NCBI RefSeq assembly: GCF_004331455.1
Contig: NZ_SJJR01000013.1
Location: 62,001-126,000 of the forward strand
Source of the DNA: Micromonospora zingiberis
GTDB taxonomy: Bacteria > Actinomycetota > Actinomycetes > Mycobacteriales > Micromonosporaceae
Direction of reading: 5' to 3'
Length of the DNA: 64,000 nt
Under the pieces are notes generated by a model. The model saw only the letters and a program-made list of their open reading frames with translations, ran no database searches and was not told the DNA's origin. The first letter of the stretch is position 1; every line of letters begins with the position of its first letter. Position numbers and translations under genes: made by a program. This document shows positions 35,812-44,055 of the stretch, in pieces.

Positions 35812-35847
35812 CGCCTGCGGTGGTACACGGGCCCCTTGTTAACAACG
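35787..35847 (+). repeat. Dispersed 3'-end element, copy C (end of the DUF6232 gene)
   Basis: Copy C, on the plus strand: GGTGCAAGGAAGGGCACC, CCGTTAACGCCT, GGTGGTACACGGGCCCC and TTGTTAAC. Here the TAA inside the first GTTAAC is the stop codon of the upstream gene, so the element codes for the last residues (QGRAPR). Orientation to the gene is the same as in copies A, B and D. Confidence 0.82.
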
Positions 35848-35910
35848 CCACCCGCCGATCGGGCAGCCAGTTGACAGCCACCAGTTGCCCGAAGGTGGTT
35901 AGGCTTAGTG

Positions 35911-36393
35911 ATGGCGCTCTATTACCGGGACGACGCGGTGCAGGTGACCTCGGAGTCGATCCGGGTCGGAGGACACGTCATTCCGATCGCCGAAGTCACC
36001 TACGTCTGGCACCAGAAGGGCCGTACCACGCTGGCGGTCCGGGGCCGGGTGCTCGGTCGGGGCGTACTGGTGCTGCTGTTGTCGCTACCGCCGTTGGTCG
36101 GGCTGGTCTGCGTACTCTCGCTGGCCTGGTCGGCCCAGGACCGGGGCGACTGGATCCCCGCGCTGGTGGTGCTCGCGGCCTGCGTGATCATCCCGCTGGC
36201 GCTGGTGCCGTTCCTGGAGATTCCGCTCGGCTGGCTGGACCGCTCGTACGAACGCGGCAACCGGGTGCACGAGCTGTGGGTGCAGTACCGCGGGCAGGAG
36301 GCCATGGTGCTGCGTACCCCGGACGCGCTGCGCTTCGGGCAGATCTACCGGGCGGTGCAGCGGTCCGTGGAGCAGCAGGGGGAACACTGGTGA
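35911..36393 (+). CDS. DUF6232-like membrane protein, paralogue 2
   Basis: A 160-residue paralogue of the gene at 35338: the same YYRDDAVQVTSESIRVGG start, VWHQKGR motif, two membrane helices and LRTPDALRFGQIYRAVQRS ending. The membrane parts differ more than the ends. ATG 35911 is preceded by an in-frame GTG. It may be cotranscribed with paralogue 1 if element C does not terminate. Confidence 0.72.
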   Translation: MALYYRDDAVQVTSESIRVGGHVIPIAEVTYVWHQKGRTTLAVRGRVLGRGVLVLLLSLPPLVGLVCVLSLAWSAQDRGDWIPALVVLAACVIIPLALVPFLEIPLGWLDRSYERGNRVHELWVQYRGQEAMVLRTPDALRFGQIYRAVQRSVEQQGEHW

Positions 36394-36438
36394 CCGCCCG
36401 GCCGGCAGGAGGTGATCGCCCGACGCACACTTGAGCCC

Positions 36439-37110
36439 ATGGCGATCCCCCTTCCCCGGCCGACCGCGGTCGTCGGTCTCACCCGTTCCGCCCTCGACTC
36501 GGCCGCGTCCTTCGCCGCGATTCCCACCCGCGCGTTCGCGGTCCTCGACGGCGTGGAGGCGCTGCTGGCCCGGATCAACGGGGTGGTGGATCGGGTCGAG
36601 CAGACCCTCGACCGGACCGACCAGTTGCTCGCCGACGCCGACGTCGCGGTCCGCGAGGTGGCGGTGATCAGCGCCGCCGCCACCGCCGCCGTGGACAACG
36701 CCACCACGGTCGCCGCCGCGGCAGCCAGCGTGGTGGCGACGGCGGAGACGGTGTCCGGCCGGGCAGCCGAGGCGGTCGGCGTGGCGGCCGAAACGGCGGC
36801 CACCGCCGCCGAACTGCTGGCCGCGTACGAGCCGGCGTTGCGGCGGGCCGTACCGATGGCCACCCACTTCATCGAGCAACTCAGCCCCGAGGAGGTGGCG
36901 GCGGCGGTACGGCTGGTCGACGAGTTGCCGAAGCTGCGGGAGCACCTCACCGCCGACGTACTGCCGATTCTGGCCACCCTGGACCGGGTCGGCCCCGACC
37001 TGCACGACCTGCTCGACGTCACCCGGGACCTCAAGCTCGCCGTGGCCGGCATCCCCGGCCTGGGCATGCTGCGGCGGCGGGGTGAGAAGCTCGCCGACGA
37101 CGCCGGCTGA
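36439..37110 (+). CDS. Alanine-rich helical hypothetical protein
   Basis: A 223-residue protein that is strongly helical. A long Ala/Val/Glu heptad-like region (GVVDRVEQTLDRTDQLLADA onward to about residue 130) suggests a coiled coil. A conserved-looking C-terminal part reads MATHFIEQLSPEEVAAAVRL and ends LGMLRRRGEKLADD. There is no signal peptide. This resembles actinobacterial hypothetical proteins annotated only as ribulose-3-epimerase-like or unknown; I assign no function. Confidence 0.65.
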   Translation: MAIPLPRPTAVVGLTRSALDSAASFAAIPTRAFAVLDGVEALLARINGVVDRVEQTLDRTDQLLADADVAVREVAVISAAATAAVDNATTVAAAAASVVATAETVSGRAAEAVGVAAETAATAAELLAAYEPALRRAVPMATHFIEQLSPEEVAAAVRLVDELPKLREHLTADVLPILATLDRVGPDLHDLLDVTRDLKLAVAGIPGLGMLRRRGEKLADDAG

Positions 37111-37131
37111 GGCCGAGTTGGTCGTACCAGA

Positions 37132-37590
37132 TCAGCAGTCGCAGCCGACGGCCGGGCGGGGGGCGGTCAGCTCGTCCACCGGCCGCTGGGACAGTCCGGT
37201 CGCGGTGACCACGGGCAGCCCTTCCCGGACCCAGTACTCGTAGCCACCGCGCATCTCCTTGACCGGATAGCCGAGCCGGGCGAACTCCAGCGCGGCCCGG
37301 GTGGCGCCGTCGCAGCCCGGACCCCAGCAGTAGGTGACCACCCGAACGCCGGTCGACACCGCCGTGGTGGCCCGCGCGGCGATCTCGGCGGTGGGCAGGT
37401 GCAGAGCGCCGGGCAGGTGGCCCTGGGCCCAGGCGGCGTCGCCCCGGGAGTCCACCACGACCAGGTCGGGCACCCCCACGGTGAGGTCGGCATGCACGTC
37501 GGCCACGTCGGTGGCGAACCGCAACCGGGCGAGGAAGTGTGCGGCGGCGGTTGCCGGATCGGCGGCCGGAACTGCGAAGACTCGGCTCAT
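37132..37590 (-). CDS. Rhodanese-domain protein
   Basis: A 152-residue single rhodanese domain for sulfur transfer. DLVVVDSRGDAAWAQGHLPG is the first signature. The active-site loop reads YCWGPGCDGA, with Cys at the usual catalytic place and a second Cys in the loop. RLGYPVKEMRGGYEYW is the C-terminal signature. The extreme C-terminus ends CDC. It is convergent with the alanine-rich gene; the sulfur acceptor is unknown. Confidence 0.85.
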   Translation of the reverse strand: MSRVFAVPAADPATAAAHFLARLRFATDVADVHADLTVGVPDLVVVDSRGDAAWAQGHLPGALHLPTAEIAARATTAVSTGVRVVTYCWGPGCDGATRAALEFARLGYPVKEMRGGYEYWVREGLPVVTATGLSQRPVDELTAPRPAVGCDC

Positions 37591-37661
37591 GGCACCGATC
37601 CTGGTCGCCGTCGGTCACGCGGACGAGTGGCGGTGAGGACGTACTACGCTAATATCCCGCC

Positions 37662-38660
37662 ATGGCCCCGGCCGACCGCACCGTCGCCGTGCTCGCGTAC
37701 CCGGGGATGTCGGTCTTCGAAACCGGCATCGTCACCGAGGTGTTCGGGCTGCCCCGCCCCGAACTCGGCGTGCCCTGGTACGACCTGCGACTCTGCGCCG
37801 AACGGCCCGGTCCGCTGCCGCTGATCGGCGGCGCCCACCTGCACACCCCGTACGGCCTGGGCGTGCTGGCCGGCGCCGGGACGGTGATCGTGCCCGGGGT
37901 GTCCGACGTGTCCGCGCCGCCGTCGCCGCGACTGGTGGCGGCGCTGCGTCGCGCGCACCGGGCCGGTGCCCGGATCATGTCCATCTGCTCGGGGGCGTTC
38001 GCGCTGGCCGGCGCCGGCCTGCTGGACGGTCGACGGGCCACCACCCACTGGCGCTACGCCGACCTACTGGCCCGCCGACACCCCGCCGTGACGGTGGATC
38101 CGGACGTGCTCTACCTGGACGACGGGGACATCCTGACCAGCGCCGGCAGCGCGGCCGGCCTCGACCTGTGCGTGCACGTGATCCGGCGCGACCACGGCGC
38201 CGCCGTGGCCAACGCGGTGGCTCGCCGACTGGTGATCCCGCCGCATCGCGACGGCGGACAGGCGCAGTTCATCGAGGCGCCGGTGGCGGCGGGGCCGGAC
38301 GACGACCGGATCGCCGGCAGTCTCGCCTGGGCGCTGGCGCACCTGGCCGAACCGCTGACGGTGGCCCGCCTGGCCCGGCAGGCGCACCTGTCGCCCCGCA
38401 CCTACCTGCGGCACTTCGCCCGGGCCACCGGCACCAGCCCGATCCGTTGGCTGGTCGACCAGCGGATCCGGGCCAGCCTGGCGCTGCTCGAAACGACCGA
38501 CGCACCCGTTACGCGGATCGCGACGACGGTCGGCTTCGACACCCCGGTGACCTACCGCCACCACTTCACCCGGGCGATGCGTACCTCACCGTCCGCCTAT
38601 CGGCGGGCGTTCCGCAGCAGCACCGGCGGCCGGCCGGCGGCCGTACCGCCGGGCGGCTGA
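37662..38660 (+). CDS. DJ-1/PfpI-domain AraC-family transcriptional regulator
   Basis: A 332-residue regulator of the GlxA/FtrA type. Residues about 5-175 form a class-I-amidotransferase-like domain (AYPGMSVFETGIVTEVFGL) with a nucleophile-elbow Cys in SICSGAFALAGAG and RRATTHW. Residues about 215-320 form the AraC double helix-turn-helix (LTVARLARQAHLSPRTYLRH and VTRIATTVGFDTPVTYRHHF). It is divergent from the rhodanese gene (71 bp gap), which may be its target. Confidence 0.9.
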   Translation: MAPADRTVAVLAYPGMSVFETGIVTEVFGLPRPELGVPWYDLRLCAERPGPLPLIGGAHLHTPYGLGVLAGAGTVIVPGVSDVSAPPSPRLVAALRRAHRAGARIMSICSGAFALAGAGLLDGRRATTHWRYADLLARRHPAVTVDPDVLYLDDGDILTSAGSAAGLDLCVHVIRRDHGAAVANAVARRLVIPPHRDGGQAQFIEAPVAAGPDDDRIAGSLAWALAHLAEPLTVARLARQAHLSPRTYLRHFARATGTSPIRWLVDQRIRASLALLETTDAPVTRIATTVGFDTPVTYRHHFTRAMRTSPSAYRRAFRSSTGGRPAAVPPGG

Positions 38661-38665
38661 GCGGA

Positions 38666-39565
38666 TCAGGGCGCCGGGGCGTACAGCTGGTCGATGTCGA
38701 CGCGGTGCGGCAGCGACACGCTCGCGCCGAGCCGGCGTACGCAGGCCGCACCGGCCGCCGCCGCCCAGCGGACCGCGTCGACCAGGTCACGGCCCTCACC
38801 CCAGGCCACCGCGAGCGCGCCGGTGAAGGCGTCCCCGGCGGCGGTCGAGTCGACCGTGTCCACCTTGACGGCGGGCACGTGCACGGCGGTGCCGTCCCGG
38901 TCGCCGTACCAGGCACCCTGCGCGCCGAGGGTCAGCACCGCCCGGGGCACCAGGTCGAGCAGGGCGTACGGGTCGTCCCGCCCCCGACCGGTGTACGCCT
39001 GCGCCTCGTTCTCGTTGACCACCAACAGGTCCACCGCGGCCAGCAGTTCGGGCGGCAACGGGACGGCCGGCGCCGCGTTGAGCACCACCCGGGTACCGGC
39101 GGCCCGGGCCGCCACCGCCGCCTCGGTCACCGTCTCGACCGGAATCTCCAGCTGCGCGATCAGCACGTCGGCATCGCGTACGGCGGCGAGTTCGCTCTCG
39201 GTGAGCGCGGTCAGCGAGCCGTTCGCGCCCGGGGTCACCAGGATCGCGTTCTCCCCCTCGGCGTTGACCATGACCAGGGCCACCCCGGAGGCGCCGTAGG
39301 TGGTGCGCAACTGGCTGGTGTCCACCCCGGCGGCGGTGATCCGGGCCCGCAGGGTCACCCCGAACGAGTCGGAGCCGATCGCGCCGAGGAAGGCACAGGC
39401 GGCGCCCGCCCGGGCGGCGGCGATGGCCTGGTTGGCACCCTTGCCACCGGGCACGGTGACGAAGTCGGTGCCGAGGGTGGTCTCTCCGGGGCGGGGCAGG
39501 GCCGGCGCGGTGGCGACCAGGTCCATGTTCGCGCTGCCCACCACGACGACTCGGGTCTGTCGCAC
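38666..39565 (-). CDS. Ribokinase (PfkB family)
   Basis: A 299-residue sugar kinase. N-terminal VVVVGSANMDLVATAPALPR and GGKGANQAIAAARAGA are ribokinase signatures. The anion hole and catalytic base are in DSTAAGDAFTGAL. GTG 39565 has GGAGG six bases upstream. The frame continues upstream into the dispersed element at 39579, which is not coding. No rbs transport genes are adjacent, so ribose is likely but not certain. Confidence 0.9.
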   Translation of the reverse strand: MRQTRVVVVGSANMDLVATAPALPRPGETTLGTDFVTVPGGKGANQAIAAARAGAACAFLGAIGSDSFGVTLRARITAAGVDTSQLRTTYGASGVALVMVNAEGENAILVTPGANGSLTALTESELAAVRDADVLIAQLEIPVETVTEAAVAARAAGTRVVLNAAPAVPLPPELLAAVDLLVVNENEAQAYTGRGRDDPYALLDLVPRAVLTLGAQGAWYGDRDGTAVHVPAVKVDTVDSTAAGDAFTGALAVAWGEGRDLVDAVRWAAAAGAACVRRLGASVSLPHRVDIDQLYAPAP

Positions 39566-39578
39566 GGGAGCCTCCTGC

Positions 39579-39641
39579 CTTGTTAACAAGGGGCCCCTGC
39601 TCTACCGGAGACGTTAAGCAGGGGCCCTTCCTTACACCTCA
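39579..39641 (-). repeat. Dispersed 3'-end element, copy D (after the ABC ATPase)
   Basis: Copy D. Read in the sense of the ATPase gene it begins at the TGA stop with GGTGTAAGGAAGGGCCCC, then CTTAACGTCTCCGGTAGAG, CAGGGGCCCC and TTGTTAAC. It fills the space between the ATPase stop and the ribokinase ribosome-binding site. Confidence 0.85.
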
Positions 39642-40481
39642 GGCGGCGCGGGCGGTGAAGCGGTTGCCGGTGCGCTCGACGAGCAGCGGCAGGCCGAAGG
39701 TCTTGGTGAGGTTGTCGGCGGTGAGGGTGTCGTCCAGCAGCCCCTGGGCCATGACGGCGCCGTCGCGCAGCAGCAGCGCGTGGGTGAAGCCGGGCGGGAT
39801 CTCCTCCACGTGGTGGGTGACCAGCACCAGCGCCGGGGCGTCCGGATCCCGCGCCAGCTCGGCCAGGCGGGCCACCAGGTCCTCCCGGCCACCCAGGTCG
39901 AGCCCGGCCGCCGGCTCGTCGAGCAGCAGCAGCTCCGGGTCGGTCATCAGGGCGCGGGCGATCTGCACCCGCTTGCGCTCCCCCTCCGACAGGGTGCCGT
40001 ACGTCCGGTCGGCCAGCGAGCCGACGCCGAGTTGGTCGAGCAGGGCGCGGGCGCGGGCCTCGTCGGCCGGGTCGTAGTCCTCCCGCCAGCGGCCGACCAC
40101 CGACCAGGCCGCGGTCATCACCACGTCGACGACCTTCTCCTCGGCCGGCAGCCGCTCGGCGAGCGCCGCCGTGGTCAACCCGATGCGGGTACGCAGCTCG
40201 GTCAGGTCGGTACGGCCGATCCGCTCGCCCAGCACGTGCGCGGTGCCGATGGTCGGGTGCAGCCGGCCGGCGGCGAGGTTGAGCAGGGTGGTCTTGCCCG
40301 CGCCGTTGGGGCCCAGCACCACCCAGCGTTCGTCCAGTTCCACCCGCCAGTCGACGTCGTGCAGCAGGGCGGTGCCGGACCGGCGTACCCCGACGCCGTC
40401 GAGGCTGACCACCAGATCCGCGTCCACGGGCGAGGGGGCGGGTGTGGCGCCACCGGCGCCAGGGATCAGGTCACCAGTCAC
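39639..40481 (-). CDS. Stand-alone ABC ATP-binding protein
   Basis: About 280 residues. Walker A is GPNGAGKTTLLN. The signature is TLSEGERKRVQIARAL, Walker B is LLLLDEPAAGLD, and the switch His is in LVTHHVEEIPP. It resembles YlmA/ModF-like single-domain ATPases. No permease or binding protein is adjacent on this strand, so the transport partner is unknown. GTG 40481 is the likely start, though the ribosome-binding site is weak. Element D follows its stop. Confidence 0.87.
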   Translation of the reverse strand: MTGDLIPGAGGATPAPSPVDADLVVSLDGVGVRRSGTALLHDVDWRVELDERWVVLGPNGAGKTTLLNLAAGRLHPTIGTAHVLGERIGRTDLTELRTRIGLTTAALAERLPAEEKVVDVVMTAAWSVVGRWREDYDPADEARARALLDQLGVGSLADRTYGTLSEGERKRVQIARALMTDPELLLLDEPAAGLDLGGREDLVARLAELARDPDAPALVLVTHHVEEIPPGFTHALLLRDGAVMAQGLLDDTLTADNLTKTFGLPLLVERTGNRFTARAA

Positions 40482-40608
40482 CCGCCCATCCAACCACGCA
40501 CCGCCATGCCGCCCCCATGGGCGGGCGGCGCGGTCGTAGGGTGAGCGCCGTGTCATTGCTCACCCCATCCGGAGGGCCGGCCATGCCCAGTCGTCGGGGA
40601 CCGTCCGC

Positions 40609-41613
40609 ATGAGCGGGGTCATCGAGATCGAAGGTCTGCGTAAGACGTTCCGTAGCCTGCGTCGGGGGCGCCGGGTCGCCGTCGACGGCTTCGACCTGCT
40701 GGTCGAGGCCGGTCAGGTGCACGGGTTCCTGGGGCCGAACGGGTCGGGCAAGACGACCACGCTGCGGGCGCTGCTCGGGCTGGTCGGCGCCGACGAAGGA
40801 CGAATGACCGTGCTCGGTGCCCGCGCGCCCGAGCGGTTGCCACAGGTCGCCGGTCGGGTGGGGGCGATCGTGGAGAGCCCGCAGTTCTTCGGCAACTTCA
40901 CCGCGTACCGCACGCTGCGGTTGCTCGCGGTGGCCGGCGGCGTACCGGTCAGCCGGGTCGACGAGGTGCTGGAGCAGGTCGGTCTGGGCGATCGCGGCCA
41001 CGAGCGGGTCAAGGGTTACTCGCTGGGCATGAAGCAACGGCTGGCGGTGGCCTCGGCCCTGCTCAAGCGGCCCGAGCTGCTGATCCTGGACGAGCCGGCC
41101 AATGGGCTGGACCCGGCGGGCATCCGGGAGATGCGGGATCTGGTGCGGGCACTGGCCGCGAACGGGGTGACCGTGCTGGTGTCCAGCCACATCCTGGCCG
41201 AGATCCAGCTGATCTGCGACCACGTCACGATCATCTCGCGGGGCCGGCGGGTGGCGGCCGGCCGGGTGGACGAGGTGCTGGCCGGTTTCGACCGCAACGA
41301 GTGTCTGGTCCGCGCCGACGACCTGGCCCGGGCCGAGGAGCTGCTGCGGGCCGCCGAGCTGACCGTCACCGCGCACGCCGACCATCTGGTGGTCGGTGGC
41401 GTACCGGACCCGGCCCTGGTCAACCGGACGCTGGGCGAGCAGGGTGTCTGGGTACGCGAGCTGACCCCGGTGCGGCCGGATCTGGAGAGCGTCTTCCTGG
41501 AGTTGACCGGTGCCGGGCAACATCCGACGGTCCCCCGCCAGGCCGACGGGACCCCGCACGACCCGGCCGCCGGACAGCTGATCGACCTCGACATCCGGGG
41601 AGTGGACGCGTGA
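40609..41613 (+). CDS. ABC exporter ATP-binding protein
   Basis: A 334-residue ATPase of the multidrug/bacteriocin-export type. Walker A is GPNGSGKTTTLRAL, the signature YSLGMKQRLAVASAL, Walker B LLILDEPANGLDP, and the switch SSHILAEIQ. A C-terminal extension of about 100 residues ends in a polar tail. The stop overlaps the GTG start of the permease gene as GTGA, so the two form one transporter. The substrate is unknown. Confidence 0.92.
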   Translation: MSGVIEIEGLRKTFRSLRRGRRVAVDGFDLLVEAGQVHGFLGPNGSGKTTTLRALLGLVGADEGRMTVLGARAPERLPQVAGRVGAIVESPQFFGNFTAYRTLRLLAVAGGVPVSRVDEVLEQVGLGDRGHERVKGYSLGMKQRLAVASALLKRPELLILDEPANGLDPAGIREMRDLVRALAANGVTVLVSSHILAEIQLICDHVTIISRGRRVAAGRVDEVLAGFDRNECLVRADDLARAEELLRAAELTVTAHADHLVVGGVPDPALVNRTLGEQGVWVRELTPVRPDLESVFLELTGAGQHPTVPRQADGTPHDPAAGQLIDLDIRGVDA

Positions 41614-42623
41614 ACCTGATCCGTGCCGAGGCGCAGCGGCTGGCCGCCCGCCGGTTCGTGCAGCTGATGGTGCTCCTGCTGCTGTTGGCGTTCGCGGTGA
41701 CGGCGGCGACCACACTGGCCGGATCACACACGCCCACCAGCGCCGAGCTGGCGACGGCCCAGCAGCAGGCGACCGCCGAGCGGCGCGACATGGAGCGGGA
41801 GCACGACCGTTGCCTGGCCCGTGATCGTGGTGAGGCGTGGGCCCACGAGGGCAACCTCTACCTGCCGCCTGACTGCAGCGAACTGGACCCGGCGCAGCGG
41901 GACCGGCTGCCGGTCACCGCCGACTACCTGACCGGGGTGTTCACCTTCACCCAGCAGGCCGAGTCGCTGCTGTTCTTCCTGGTGGCCTTCCTGCTGATGT
42001 TCGGTTTTCTGGTCGGCGCCTCCTACATCGGCGCCGACCTGAACTCCGGCGGGGTGGTCAACCTGCTGTTGTGGCGGCCCCGTCGGCTGACGGTGCTCGG
42101 TGCGAAGCTGGGCACCCTGCTCGGGGCGGTCCTGGTCTTGTCGGTGCTCGCCTCGGTGGCGTACCTGGTCACGTTCTGGGTCATCGCGCACGTCGCCGGC
42201 TACCCCGGCCCCACCGACGCGGCCTTCTGGGCGGCCCTGGCCCAGTTGTGGGGGCGGGGCATCGGGCTGGTGCTGCTCGGCACGGCGGTCGGCTTCGCCC
42301 TCGCCACCATCGGCCGGCACACCGCGGCGGCGCTCGGCGCGGTGGTGGCGTACCTGGTGGTGTGGGAGCTGGGTGGACGGATCGTGCTGCAGATCCTGGA
42401 GGTGGCCCGGCCGGACCAACTGCTGCTCAGCAGTTACGTGGCCGCGTGGATCGCCAAACAGGTCCGCTTCTACGACAACAGCCGCTGCACGGACGTCTAC
42501 TACAGCTACTGCGACAGCACCTACCTGCTGACCTGGCAGCCGGCGCTGGGCGTCCTGCTGCTGCTCACCGCCGGGCTCACCGCCGTGGCGTTCGCCCTGT
42601 TCCGGCGGCGCGACCTGAGCTGA
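41610..42623 (+). CDS. ABC exporter permease
   Basis: A 337-residue membrane protein of the ABC-2 type. The first helix (FVQLMVLLLLLAFAVTAATT) is followed by an external loop of about 90 residues, then at least five more helices. The loop contains two Cys (RCLARDRG and PPDCSELD), and the region before the last helix has NSRCTDVYYSYCDSTY with two more; these could form disulfides outside the cell. It is translationally coupled to the ATPase. Confidence 0.88.
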   Translation: MNLIRAEAQRLAARRFVQLMVLLLLLAFAVTAATTLAGSHTPTSAELATAQQQATAERRDMEREHDRCLARDRGEAWAHEGNLYLPPDCSELDPAQRDRLPVTADYLTGVFTFTQQAESLLFFLVAFLLMFGFLVGASYIGADLNSGGVVNLLLWRPRRLTVLGAKLGTLLGAVLVLSVLASVAYLVTFWVIAHVAGYPGPTDAAFWAALAQLWGRGIGLVLLGTAVGFALATIGRHTAAALGAVVAYLVVWELGGRIVLQILEVARPDQLLLSSYVAAWIAKQVRFYDNSRCTDVYYSYCDSTYLLTWQPALGVLLLLTAGLTAVAFALFRRRDLS

Positions 42624-42661
42624 CCCGGCACGGGCAAAGCCTTGCCGCCCTTTCGGCGCTG

Positions 42662-42678
42662 GTGAAGAATTCCTTCAC
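42662..42678. terminator. Short inverted repeat after the exporter permease
   Basis: GTGAAG and CTTCAC flank AATTC, 38 bp after the permease stop and upstream of the end of the convergent ROK gene. It could be a weak terminator or a chance EcoRI-like palindrome. Confidence 0.25.
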
Positions 42679-42735
42679 ATGGACGGCGGCGAGGCCGGAC
42701 GGGACACGGCGGCGGCTGGCGCAGGTGCGGGCAGC

Positions 42736-43911
42736 TCAGCCGACCGTGGAGCCGAACACCTCGTCGCGGACCGCGTCCAGGGCGGTACGCAGCGCCCCGC
42801 GCAGGATGGGTTCCTCGGTCAGGCCGGTGGGCTCCACCCGGGGGCGTACCAGCGTGATGGCGGCGACCTCGTGTTGCACCCGCTCGGCCAGCGCCACTCC
42901 GCCGGCCTGGCCGACCTCGCCGGCGAGGACCACCAGCGGCGGGTCCAGCACCACACAGGTGCTCGCCACGCCGAGGGCGAGGCGGCGGGCCACCTCGTCG
43001 AGCATCGGCCCGCCGGCCGTGCCGTCGGCGATCGCGGCCCGCACCGCCTCGGCGGCGCCGCCGTCGGGATAACCGTGCTCGCGTGCCAGGGAGCGGATCG
43101 CGTCCGCGCCGGACACCTGCTGGAACGCCGGCTTGGCCCGGCGGGAGACGTCGCGCGGGATCGGCGCGCCGGGCACCGGCAGGTAGCCGATCTCGCCGGC
43201 CGCGCCGCTGCTGCCGTGGTGCAGTCGTCCACCCAGCATGATCGCCAGACCGACGCCGGCACCGATCCAGACCAGCACGAAGTCCGACATGCCCTGGGCC
43301 GCACCGGACTGCGCCTCGGCCACCGCGGCCAGGTTGACGTCGTTCTCGAACACCACCGGGGTGTCCAGGTCGTCGCGGAGCGCGGCGAGCAGGCCGCGGT
43401 GCCAGCGGGGCAGGTTGAACGCGAAGGTGATGTCGCCGGTGCCCGGGTCGACCAGACCGGGGGTACCGAGCACGATCCGGCGTACGCTCGACAGCTGCGC
43501 CCCGGCGCTGCTGGCCGCCTGGACCACGGCGTTGTGCACCACGCCCACCGGGTCGTCGGTGTCCTTGGTGGACTGTTCGACCCGGCCGACCACCGCGCCG
43601 GTGATGTCGGCGCAGGCGGCCACCACCCGCTCCGGGCCGACATCCACCCCGACGACGTACGCGCTGCCCGGCCGCACGGCGTAGAGCTGGGCGTTCGGCC
43701 CGCGCCCGCCGGCCTGCTCACCGACTCGGGTGACCAGGCCACGCTCCTCCAGCCGTTCCACCAGCTGGGAGGCGGTGACCTTGGACAGGCCGGTCAGCTC
43801 GCCGATCCGGGCCCGGGTCAGTGGCCCCTGCTCCAGCAACAGCTCCAACGCCGCGCGGTCGTTGAGCGCCCGCAACAGACGTGGGGTGCCGGGGAGCCGG
43901 GTCGCACTCAT
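42736..43911 (-). CDS. ROK-family transcriptional regulator
   Basis: A 391-residue protein. The N-terminal winged helix (LTRARIGELTGLSKVTASQL) binds DNA. The ROK sugar-kinase-like domain starts YVVGVDVGPERVV and includes VWIGAGVGLAIMLGG and HHGSSGAAGEIGYLPVPG. The ROK zinc-site motif CxCGxxGCxE is absent, so it probably senses a sugar or amino sugar without kinase activity. It is divergent from the GH3 glycosidase gene, its likely target. Confidence 0.88.
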   Translation of the reverse strand: MSATRLPGTPRLLRALNDRAALELLLEQGPLTRARIGELTGLSKVTASQLVERLEERGLVTRVGEQAGGRGPNAQLYAVRPGSAYVVGVDVGPERVVAACADITGAVVGRVEQSTKDTDDPVGVVHNAVVQAASSAGAQLSSVRRIVLGTPGLVDPGTGDITFAFNLPRWHRGLLAALRDDLDTPVVFENDVNLAAVAEAQSGAAQGMSDFVLVWIGAGVGLAIMLGGRLHHGSSGAAGEIGYLPVPGAPIPRDVSRRAKPAFQQVSGADAIRSLAREHGYPDGGAAEAVRAAIADGTAGGPMLDEVARRLALGVASTCVVLDPPLVVLAGEVGQAGGVALAERVQHEVAAITLVRPRVEPTGLTEEPILRGALRTALDAVRDEVFGSTVG

Positions 43912-43929
43912 GCCATATCCTCGAATTTT

Positions 43930-43946
43930 AGTTAACTTTGCTAACT
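43930..43946. promoter_or_regulatory. Candidate ROK operator between the regulator and GH3 genes
   Basis: AGTTAACTTTGCTAACT has inverted AGTTA/TAACT ends and is one of the few A/T-rich stretches here. It lies 18 bp upstream of the ROK start codon and 110 bp upstream of the GH3 gene, a suitable place for control of both. Confidence 0.45.
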
Positions 43947-44055
43947 GTAGCTTCGGCCGCGAACGGGTAGCCGTAGCGTATCCGCCGCGCGGGAGTGCGG
44001 CGCTCCGCCGACCCGGTACCAGATCGGCACCGGCCGGCACCGAGAGGAGAATCCC

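Noticed and set aside
39566..39589. Longer ribokinase start (TTG 39589)
   Set aside because: It would read into dispersed element D; GTG 39565 has a good ribosome-binding site and the family start.
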